From the NCBI GenBank assembly GCA_027186245.1, contig CP114483.1:15644220-15708219 (forward strand): a DNA stretch of 64,000 nt. The letters are read 5' to 3'. The notes beneath the pieces were generated by a model. The model saw nothing but the letters and a program-made list of their open reading frames with translations. It was not told the DNA's origin and did not search any database. Origin of the DNA: Coriaria nepalensis. Its lineage: Eukaryota; Streptophyta; Magnoliopsida; Cucurbitales; Coriariaceae. This document shows, one piece after another, positions 1 to 8,558 of the stretch (its first letter is position 1; each line of letters starts with the position of its first letter). The translations under genes were made by a program, and so were the position numbers.

Positions 1-20
1 TTTGAAGGGCAAAAATATAA

Positions 21-30
21 TTCGTTGGAA
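21..30 (+). other. TTCGTTGGAA site, CENP-B-box-like half (representative)
   Basis: These ten bases equal the first part of the mammalian CENP-B box (YTTCGTTGGAARCGGGA). The next bases are TTCATT rather than the RCGGGA of the box, so the essential CGGG half is missing. The site recurs in subunit A of many monomers throughout the window and alternates with TTCGTTCGAA in others. Binding by CENP-B itself is unlikely; binding by another transposase-derived centromere protein is conceivable but unproven. Confidence 0.4.
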
Positions 31-98
31 TTCATTTATAATGATTTAATGACTAGAAGAGCCTCAATGACATGATTTTAACGCTAAGTAAATGTATA

Positions 99-142
99 GT
101 TGCCTTCAATAGATCAACTGCAAGTTATGCACGAAAGTCATG
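99..142 (+). repeat. 44-bp block shared by A, B and C (copy in A)
   Basis: This block starts GTTGCCTTCAATAGATCAAC and ends with CAAGTTATGCACGAAAGTCATG. It recurs in the same monomer at 235-278 (B, 40 of 44 identical) and 378-421 (C, about 36 of 44), so one block falls every 136, 143 or 142 bases across the array. The sequence before the block is far less alike between subunits. This can reflect either constraint (a protein-binding site) or more frequent exchange between subunits here; the sequence cannot decide. Confidence 0.85.
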
Positions 143-278
143 TTTAAAAGGTGAATTTCTTCTGAAGTGATTTAGAATGATTTAATGAGTAAAAGAGATG
201 CAATAATATGACTTTAACACGAAAAAAATGCATAGTTGCCTTCAGTAGATCAATTGCAAGTTATGCATGAAAGTCGTG
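143..278 (+). repeat. Satellite subunit B (first monomer)
   Basis: The second subunit is 136 bp. It runs from TTTAAAAGGTGAATTTC through GAATGATTTAATGAGTA, an A-run (CACTAAAAAAATG in most copies; this copy has CACGAAAAAAATG) and a hypervariable linker just before the 44-bp block at 235-278. The linker (GCATAG, GCATAC, GTGTAG, GCACAA, GCATTG and others) changes from monomer to monomer and marks the families used to read higher-order structure. Its 44-bp block differs from that of A at only four positions, so A and B are the most similar pair. This subunit is absent from four units in the left part of the array. Confidence 0.92.
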
Positions 279-421
279 TTTTAAATGCGAAAATAGAACT
301 AGTTCGAAGTGCTTTCAAACAATTTAATGATCTGAAAAGACTGAATGATATGCTCTTTAAGGCTAAAATAATGCATTGTTGTCTTCAATAGATTAATTGC
401 AGGTTATGTAAGAAAATCATT
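279..421 (+). repeat. Satellite subunit C (first monomer)
   Basis: The third subunit is 143 bp and is the most diverged. It starts TTTTAAATGCGAAAATAGAA, passes GTGCTTTCAAACAATTTAATG and CTCTTTAAGGCTAAAATAATG, and ends in its own version of the 44-bp block at 378-421 (about 36 of 44 positions match A). Two main end forms occur: GTATTCAATAG with GGTTATGTAAG, mostly followed by TTTTTGAAGGG, and GTCTTCAATAG (or GTCTCC) with GGTGATGTAAG, followed by TGTTTGAAGGG. H-family monomers carry a linked set of changes here (GAATTGCTTTCAAACTATTT). Confidence 0.9.
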
Positions 422-439
422 TCTGAAGGGCAAAAATAT

Positions 440-453
440 AATTCGTTCGAATT
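440..453. other. AATTCG-TT-CGAATT dyad (representative)
   Basis: In monomers carrying the C form of the subunit A site, six-base inverted arms flank a TT centre, and the right arm overlaps GAATTC. In the G form (TTCGTTGGAA) one base pair of the dyad is lost. The same dyad recurs in a large share of monomers up to the right edge. Confidence 0.8.
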
Positions 454-842
454 CATTTATAATGATTTAATGACTAGAAGAGCCTCAATGACATGATTTT
501 AACGCTAAGTAAATGTATAGTTGCCTTCAGTAGATCAACTGCAAGTTATGCCCGAAAGTCATGTTTAAAAGGTGAATTTCGTCTCAAGTGATTTAGAATG
601 ATTTAATGAGTATAAGAGATGCAATAATATGACTTTAACACTAAAAAAATGCATAGTTTCCTTCAGTAGATCAATTGCAAGTTATGCATGAAAGTCGTGG
701 TTTAAATGCAAAAATAGAACTAGTTCGAAGTGCTTTCAAAAAATTTAATGATCTGAAAAGACTGAATGATATGCTCTTTAAGGCTAAAATAATGCATTGT
801 TGTATTCAATTGATTAATCGCAGGTTATGTAAGAAAATCATT

Positions 843-1127
843 TTTGAAGGGCAAAAATATAATTCGTTCGAATTCATTTATAATGATTTAATGACTAGAA
901 GAGCCTCAATGACATGATTTTAACGCTAAGTAAATGTATAGTTGCCTTCAGTAGATCAATTGCAAGTTATGCATGAAAGTCGTGTTTTAAATGCGAAAAT
1001 AGAACTAGTTCGAAGTGCTTTCAAACAATTTAATGATCTGAAAAGACTGAATGATATGCTCTTTAAGGCTAAAATAATGCATTGTTGTATTCAATAGATT
1101 AATTGCAGGTTATGTAAGAAAATCATT
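843..1127 (+). repeat. B-less A/C dimer unit 1
   Basis: This unit is 285 bp. It starts as subunit A, but the 44-bp block (843-984 in all) ends with the B version (CAGTAGATCAATTGC, GCATGAAAGTCGTG) and runs straight into C at 985. This is the product expected from unequal exchange between the A and B blocks of two monomers, removing 136 bp. Confidence 0.9.
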
Positions 1128-1411
1128 TTTGAAGGGCAAAATATAATTCGTTCGAATTCATTTATAATGATTTAATGACTAGAAGAGCCTCAATGACATG
1201 ATTTTAACGCTAAGTAAATGTATAGTTGCCTTCAGTAGATCAATTGCAAGTTATGCATGAAAGTCGTGTTTTAAATGCGAAAATAGAATTAGTTCGAAGT
1301 GCTTTCGAACAATTTAATGATCTAAAAAGACCGAATGATATGCTCTTTAAGGCTAAAATAAAGCATTGTTGTATTCAATAGATTAATTGCAGGTTATGTA
1401 AGAAAATCATT
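1128..1411 (+). repeat. B-less A/C dimer unit 2
   Basis: This is a second A/B-hybrid plus C unit directly after the first, 284 bp because one A is missing from the GGGCAAAATATAATTC stretch. Its C subunit has CCGAATGATATGC and AATAAAGC variants not seen in unit 1. Two such units in a row suggest that one deletion event was followed by duplication. Confidence 0.9.
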
Positions 1412-1570
1412 TTTGAAGGGCAAAATATAATTCGTTGGAATTCATTTATAATTATTTAATGACTAGAAGAGCCTCAATGACATGATTTTAACGCTTAGTA
1501 AATGTATAGTTGCCTTCAGTAGATCAACTGCAAGTTAGCACGAAAGTCATGTTTAAAAGGTGAATTTCGG

Positions 1571-3252
1571 CTGAAGTGATTTAGAATGATTTAATGAGTA
1601 AAAGAGATGCAATAATATGACTTTAACACTAAAAAAATGCATAGTTTCCTTCAGTAGATCAATTGCAAGTTATGCATGAAAGTCGTGTTTTAAATGCGAA
1701 AATAGAATTAGTTTGAAGTGCTTTCAAACAATTTAATGATCTAAAAAGACTGAATGATATGCTCTTTAAGGCTAAAATAATGCATTGTTGTATTCAATAG
1801 ATTAATTGCAGGTTATGTAAGAAAATCATTTTTGAAGGGCAAAAATATAATTCGTTGGAATTCATTTATAATGATTTAATGACTAGAAGAGCCTCAATGA
1901 CATGATTTTAACGCTAAGTAAATGTATAGTTGCCTTCAATAGATCAACTGCAAGTTATGCACGAAAGTCATGTTTAAAAGGTGAATTTCGTCTGAAGTGA
2001 TTTAGAATGATTTAATGAGTAAAAGAGATGCAATAATATGACTTTAACACTAAAAAAATGCATACTTGCCTTCAGTAGATCAATTGCAAGTTATGCATGA
2101 AAGTCGTGTTTTAAAAGCGAAAATAGAACTAGTTCGAAGTGCTTTCAAACAATTTAATGATCTGAAAAGACTGAATGATATGCTCTTTAAGGCTAAAATA
2201 ATGCATTGTTGTCTTCAATAGATTAATTGCAGGTTATGTAAGAAAATCATTTCTGAAGGGCAAAATATAATTCGTTTGAATTCATTTATAATGATTTAAT
2301 GACTAGAAGAGCCTCAATGACATGATTTTAACGCTAAGTAAATGTATAGTTGCCTTCAATAGAACAACAGCAAGTTATGCACGAAAGTCATGTTTAAAAG
2401 GTGAATTTCGTCTGAAGTGATTTAGAATGATTTAGTGAGTAAAAGAGATGCAATATATGACTTTAACACTAAAAAAATGTGTAGTTGCCTTCAGTAGATC
2501 AATTGCAAGTTATGCATGAAAGTCGTCTTTTAAATGTGAAAATAGAATTAGTTCTAAGTGCTTCCAAACAATTTAATGATCTGAAAAGACTGAATGATAT
2601 GCTCTTTAAGGCTAAAATAATGCATTGTTGTATTCAATAGATTAATTGCAGGTTATGTAAGAAAATCATGTTTGAAGGGCAAAAATATAACTCGTTCGAA
2701 TTCATTTATAATGATTTAATGACTAGAAGAGCCTCAATGACATGATTTTAACGCTAAGTAAATGTATAGTTGCCTTCAGTAGATCAACTGCAAGTTCTGC
2801 ACGAAAGTCATGTTTAAAAGGTGAATTTCGTCTCAAGTGATTTAGAATGATTTAATGAGTATAAGAGATACAATAATATGACTTTAACACTAAAAAAATG
2901 AATAGTTTCCCTCAGTCGATCAATTGCAAGTTATGCATGAAAGTCGTGGTTTAAATGCGAAAATAGAACTATTTCGAAGTGCTTTCAAACAATTTAATGA
3001 TCTGAAAAGACTGCATGATATGGTCTTTAAGGCTAAAATAATGCATTGTTGTATTCAATAGATTAATTGCAGGTTATGTAAGAAAATCATGTTTGAAGGG
3101 CAAAAATATAATTCGTTCGAATTCATTTATAATGATTTAATGACTAGAGGAGCCTCAATGACCTGATTTTAACGCTAAGTAAATGTATAGTTGCCTTCAA
3201 TAGATCAACTGCAAGTTATGCACGAAAGTCATGTTTAAAAGGTGAATTTCGT
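1571..3252 (+). repeat. 4-monomer HOR, copy 1
   Basis: The 1,682-bp unit contains four monomers with distinct marks: S (GCATAGTTTCC with TTAGTTTGAAG), T (GCATACTTGCC with GTTTTAAAAGCG), G (GTGTAGTTGCC with GTCGTCTTTTAAATGTG) and S (CCCTCAGTCGATC with GACTGCATGATATGG). The CATACTTGCC mark lies at 2061, 3743 and 5425, exactly 1,682 apart. Two one-base deletions explain the loss of two bases from 4 x 421. Copy 1 differs from the others by AATGAATAG instead of AATGCATAG near 2900. Confidence 0.93.
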
Positions 3253-4934
3253 CTGAAGTGATTTAGAATGATTTAATGAGTAAAAGAGATGCAATAATAT
3301 GACTTTAACACTAAAAAAATGCATAGTTTCCTTCAGTAGATCAATTGCAAGTTATGCATGAAAGTCGTGTTTTAAATGCGAAAATAGAATTAGTTTGAAG
3401 TGCTTTCAAACAATTTAATGATCTAAAAAGACTGAATGATATGCTCTTTAAGGCTAAAATAATGCATTGTTGTATTCAATAGATTAATTGCAGGTTATGT
3501 AAGAAAATCATTTTTGAAGGGCAAAAATATAATTCGTTGGAATTCATTTATAATGATTTAATGACTAGAAGAGCCTCAATGACATGATTTTAACGCTAAG
3601 TAAATGTATAGTTGCCTTCAATAGATCAACTGCAAGTTATGCACGAAAGTCATGTTTAAAAGGTGAATTTCGTCTGAAGTGATTTAGAATGATTTAATGA
3701 GTAAAAGAGATGCAATAATATGACTTTAACACTAAAAAAATGCATACTTGCCTTCAGTAGATCAATTGCAAGTTATGCATGAAAGTCGTGTTTTAAAAGC
3801 GAAAATAGAACTAGTTCGAAGTGCTTTCAAACAATTTAATGATCTGAAAAGACTGAATGATATGCTCTTTAAGGCTAAAATAATGCATTGTTGTCTTCAA
3901 TAGATTAATTGCAGGTTATGTAAGAAAATCATTTCTGAAGGGCAAAATATAATTCGTTTGAATTCATTTATAATGATTTAATGACTAGAAGAGCCTCAAT
4001 GACATGATTTTAACGCTAAGTAAATGTATAGTTGCCTTCAATAGAACAACAGCAAGTTATGCACGAAAGTCATGTTTAAAAGGTGAATTTCGTCTGAAGT
4101 GATTTAGAATGATTTAGTGAGTAAAAGAGATGCAATATATGACTTTAACACTAAAAAAATGTGTAGTTGCCTTCAGTAGATCAATTGCAAGTTATGCATG
4201 AAAGTCGTCTTTTAAATGTGAAAATAGAATTAGTTCTAAGTGCTTCCAAACAATTTAATGATCTGAAAAGACTGAATGATATGCTCTTTAAGGCTAAAAT
4301 AATGCATTGTTGTATTCAATAGATTAATTGCAGGTTATGTAAGAAAATCATGTTTGAAGGGCAAAAATATAACTCGTTCGAATTCATTTATAATGATTTA
4401 ATGACTAGAAGAGCCTCAATGACATGATTTTAACGCTAAGTAAATGTATAGTTGCCTTCAGTAGATCAACTGCAAGTTCTGCACGAAAGTCATGTTTAAA
4501 AGGTGAATTTCGTCTCAAGTGATTTAGAATGATTTAATGAGTATAAGAGATACAATAATATGACTTTAACACTAAAAAAATGCATAGTTTCCCTCAGTCG
4601 ATCAATTGCAAGTTATGCATGAAAGTCGTGGTTTAAATGCGAAAATAGAACTATTTCGAAGTGCTTTCAAACAATTTAATGATCTGAAAAGACTGCATGA
4701 TATGGTCTTTAAGGCTAAAATAATGCATTGTTGTATTCAATAGATTAATTGCAGGTTATGTAAGAAAATCATGTTTGAAGGGCAAAAATATAATTCGTTC
4801 GAATTCATTTATAATGATTTAATGACTAGAGGAGCCTCAATGACCTGATTTTAACGCTAAGTAAATGTATAGTTGCCTTCAATAGATCAACTGCAAGTTA
4901 TGCACGAAAGTCATGTTTAAAAGGTGAATTTCGT
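3253..4934 (+). repeat. 4-monomer HOR, copy 2
   Basis: This is almost identical to copy 1 across all four monomers, including rare variants such as GATTTAGTGAG, GCAATATATGAC and GGAGCCTCAATGACCTG. The near identity of rare changes shows recent tandem duplication of the 4-monomer block. Confidence 0.93.
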
Positions 4935-6566
4935 CTGAAGTGATTTAGAATGATTTAATGAGTAAAAGAGATGCAATAATATGACTTTAACACTAAAAAA
5001 ATGCATAGTTTCCTTCAGTAGATCAATTGCAAGTTATGCATGAAAGTCGTGTTTTAAATGCGAAAATAGAATTAGTTTGAAGTGCTTTCAAACAATTTAA
5101 TGATCTAAAAAGACTGAATGATATGCTCTTTAAGGCTAAAATAATGCATTGTTGTATTCAATAGATTAATTGCAGGTTATGTAAGAAAATCATTTTTGAA
5201 GGGCAAAAATATAATTCGTTGGAATTCATTTATAATGATTTAATGACTAGAAGAGCCTCAATGACATGATTTTAACGCTAAGTAAATGTATAGTTGCCTT
5301 CAATAGATCAACTGCAAGTTATGCACGAAAGTCATGTTTAAAAGGTGAATTTCGTCTGAAGTGATTTAGAATGATTTAATGAGTAAAAGAGATGCAATAA
5401 TATGACTTTAACACTAAAAAAATGCATACTTGCCTTCAGTAGATCAATTGCAAGTTATGCATGAAAGTCGTGTTTTAAAAGCGAAAATAGAACTAGTTCG
5501 AAGTGCTTTCAAACAATTTAATGATCTGAAAAGACTGAATGATATGCTCTTTAAGGCTAAAATAATGCATTGTTGTCTTCAATAGATTAATTGCAGGTTA
5601 TGTAAGAAAATCATTTCTGAAGGGCAAAATATAATTCGTTTGAATTCATTTATAATGATTTAATGACTAGAAGAGCCTCAATGACATGATTTTAACGCTA
5701 AGTAAATGTATAGTTGCCTTCAATAGAACAACAGCAAGTTATGCACGAAAGTCATGTTTAAAAGGTGAATTTCGTCTGAAGTGATTTAGAATGATTTAGT
5801 GAGTAAAAGAGATGCAATATATGACTTTAACACTAAAAAAATGTGTAGTTGCCTTCAGTAGATCAATTGCAAGTTATGCATGAAAGTCGTCTTTTAAATG
5901 TGAAAATAGAATTAGTTCTAAGTGCTTCCAAACAATTTAATGATCTGAAAAGACTGAATGATATGCTCTTTAAGGCTAAAATAATGCATTGTTGTATTCA
6001 ATAGATTAATTGCAGGTTATGTAAGAAAATCATGTTTGAAGGGCAAAAATATAACTCGTTCGAATTCATTTATAATGATTTAATGACTAGAAGAGCCTCA
6101 ATGACATGATTTTAACGCTAAGTAAATGTATAGTTGCCTTCAGTAGATCAACTGCAAGTTCTGCACGAAAGTCATGTTTAAAAGGTGAATTTCGTCTCAA
6201 GTGATTTAGAATGATTTAATGAGTATAAGAGATACAATAATATGACTTTAACACTAAAAAAATGCATAGTTTCCCTCAGTCGATCAATTGCAAGTTATGC
6301 ATGAAAGTCGTGGTTTAAATGCGAAAATAGAACTATTTCGAAGTGCTTTCAAACAATTTAATGATCTGAAAAGACTGCATGATATGGTCTTTAAGGCTAA
6401 AATAATGCATTGTTGTATTCAATAGATTAATTGCAGGTTATGTAAGAAAATCATGTTTGAAGGGCAAAAATATAATTCGTTCGAATTCATTTATAATGAT
6501 TTAATGACTAGAGGAGCCTCAATGACCTGATTTTAACGCTAAGTAAATGTATAGTTGCCTTCAATA
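4935..6566 (+). repeat. 4-monomer HOR, copy 3 (ends early)
   Basis: This follows copy 2 closely to about 6566, where the sequence changes to TTCAATATATCAACTG and then to an unrelated G-type monomer (AAAATAATGTGTAG). It therefore stops about 50 bp short of a full 1,682-bp unit. Confidence 0.9.
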
Positions 6567-6876
6567 TATCAACTGCAAGTTATACACGAAAGTCATGTTT
6601 AAAAGGTGAATTTCGTCTGAAGTGATTTAGAATGATTTAGTGAGTAAAAGGGATGCAATAATATGACTTTAACACTAAAATAATGTGTAGTTGCCTTTAG
6701 TAGATCAATTGCAAGTTATGCATGAAAGTCGTGTTTTAAATGCGAAAATAGAATTAGTTCGAAGTGCTTTCGAACAATTTAATGATCTGAAAAAACTGAA
6801 TGATATGCTCTTTAAGGCTAAAATAATGCATTGTTGTATTCAATAGATTAATTGCAGGTTATGTAAGAAAATCATT

Positions 6877-7550
6877 TTTGAAGGGCAAAAATATAATTCG
6901 TTGGAATTCATTTATAATGATTTAATGACTAGAAGAGCCTCAATGACATGATTTTAACGCTAAGTAAATGTATAGTTGCCTTCAATAGATCAACTGCAAG
7001 TTATGCACGAAAGTCATGTTTAAAAGGTGAATTTCATCTGAAGTGATTTAGAATGATTTAATGAGTAAAAGAGATGCAATAATATGACTTTAACACGAAA
7101 AAAATGCATAGTTGCCTTCAGTAGATCAATTGCAAGTTATGCATGAAAGTCGTGGTTTAAATGCAAAAATAGAACTAGTTCGAAGTGCTTTCAAAAAATT
7201 TAATGATCTGAAAAGACTGAATGATATGCTCTTTAAGGCTAAAATAATGCATTGTTGTATTCAATTGATTAATCGCAGGTTATGTAAGAAAATCATTTTT
7301 GAAGGGCAAAAATATAATTCGTTCGAATTCATTTATAATGATTTAATGACTAGAAGAGCCTCAATGACATGATTTTAACGCTAAGTAAATGTATAGTTGC
7401 CTTCAGTAGATCAATTGCAAGTTATGCATGAAAGTCGTGTTTTAAATGCGAAAATAGAACTAGTTCGAAGTGCTTTCAAACAATTTAATGATCTGAAAAG
7501 ACTGAATGATATGCTCTTTAAGGCTAAAATAATGCATTGTTGTCTTCAAT
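6877..7550 (+). repeat. Long-range duplicate, right member
   Basis: This shares the rare variants of 1-1090 with one monomer missing: the first part matches the monomer at 1, then the sequence passes inside subunit B to the monomer around 661. It ends in the same B-less junction. After about 7550 the copies separate (GTCTTCAATAG here, GTATTCAATAG near 1090). Confidence 0.75.
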
Positions 7551-7582
7551 AGATTAATTGCAGGTTATGTAAGAAAATCATT
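7298..7582 (+). repeat. B-less A/C dimer unit 3
   Basis: This is 285 bp with the same A/B hybrid junction as unit 1, and its upstream neighbour carries the same rare variants. It is therefore most likely a copy of unit 1 rather than a new deletion. Confidence 0.9.
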
Positions 7583-7867
7583 TCTGAAGGGCAAAAAAAT
7601 AATTCGTTCGAATTCATTTATAATGATTTAATGACTAGAAGAGCCTCAATGACATGATTTTAACGCTAAGTAAATGTATAGTTGCCTTCAGTAGATCAAT
7701 TGCAAGTTATGCATGAAAGTCGTGTTTTAAATGCGAAAATAGAACTAGTTCGAAGTGCTTTCAAACAATTTAATGATCTGAAAAGACTGAATGATATGCT
7801 CTTTAAGGCTAAAATAATGCATTGTTGTCTTCAATAGATTAATTGCAGGTTATGTAAGAAAATCATT
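7583..7867 (+). repeat. B-less A/C dimer unit 4
   Basis: This is 285 bp, directly after unit 3 and nearly identical to it, including GGGCAAAAAAATAATTCG. Units 3 and 4 look like a tandem duplication. No B-less unit occurs to the right of this point. Confidence 0.9.
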
Positions 7868-8548
7868 TCTGAAGGGCAAAAAAATAATTCGTTTGAATTC
7901 ATTTATAATGATTTAATGACTAGAAGAGCCTCAATAACATGATTTTAACGCTAAGTAAATGTATAGTTTGCCTTCAATAGAACAACTGCAAGTTATGCAC
8001 GAAAGTCAGTTTTAAAGGGTGAATTTCGTCTGAAGTGTTTTAGAATGATTTAGTGAGTAAAAGAGATGCAATAATATGACTTTAACACTAAAAAAATGTG
8101 TAGTTGCCTTCAGTAGATCAATTGCAAGTTATGCATGAAAGTCGTGTTTTAAATGCGAAAATAGAATTAGTTCGTAGTGCTTTCAAGCAATTTAATGATC
8201 TAAAAAGACTGAATGATATGCTCTTTAAGGCTAAAATAATGCATTGTTGTATTCAATAGATTAATTGCAGGTTATGTAGGAAAATCATTTTTGAAGGGCA
8301 AAATATAATTCGTTCGAATTCATTTATATTGATTTAATGACTAGAAGAGCCTCCATGACATGATTTTAACGCTAAGTAAATGTATAGTTTCCTTCAATAG
8401 ATCAACTGCAAGTTATGCACGAAAGTCATGTTTAAAAGGTGAATTTCGTCTGAAGTGATTTAGAATGATTTAATGAGTAAAAGAGATGCAATAATATGAC
8501 TTTAACACTAAAAAAATGCATAGTTGCCTTCAGTAGATCAATTGCAAG

Positions 8549-8558
8549 TCATGCATGA
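8549..8558. other. TCATGCATGA palindrome in subunit B (first occurrence)
   Basis: This is a perfect ten-base palindrome inside the 44-bp block of B. Monomers left of this point read TTATGCATGA, one base away, and lack it. From here rightwards the palindrome is present in most N, H and G monomers, while T and Z monomers read TTATGCACGA. Confidence 0.8.

Larger units (their letters stand above)
1..142 (+). repeat. Satellite subunit A (first monomer)
   Basis: This is the first of three related subunits in the 421-bp monomer. It begins at TTTGAAGGGC, carries the TTCGTTGGAA or TTCGTTCGAA site followed by an EcoRI site (GAATTC), then ATAATGATTTAATGACTAG, and ends in a 44-bp block at 99-142 shared with B and C. 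The T-A rich ATGATTTAATGA core also occurs in B at the matching place, which supports common origin. The G or C in the TTCGTT(G/C)GAA site is the most frequent polymorphism of this subunit along the array. Confidence 0.92.
1..1090 (+). repeat. Long-range duplicate, left member
   Basis: Rare variants here return near 6877-7550. CACGAAAAAAATG in B at 218-230 is found again at 7094-7106 (offset 6,876). The stretch at 661-1090, with GTCGTGG, the AAAAAATTTAATG variant, TCAATTGATTAATCGC and a following B-less junction, is found again from 7116 (offset 6,455). The two offsets differ by exactly one monomer (421), so the second copy has lost one monomer. The pair flanks the 4-monomer HOR. Confidence 0.75.

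Noticed and set aside
675..917. 80-codon plus-strand open frame, and an 86-codon relative at 7112-7372
   Set aside because: It lies within subunits B, C and A of ordinary monomers and is open only because the usual TAG in TTCAATAGATT became TTG (TCAATTGATT). The two copies belong to the same duplicated segment. No start signals, domains or codon-type constraint are seen.
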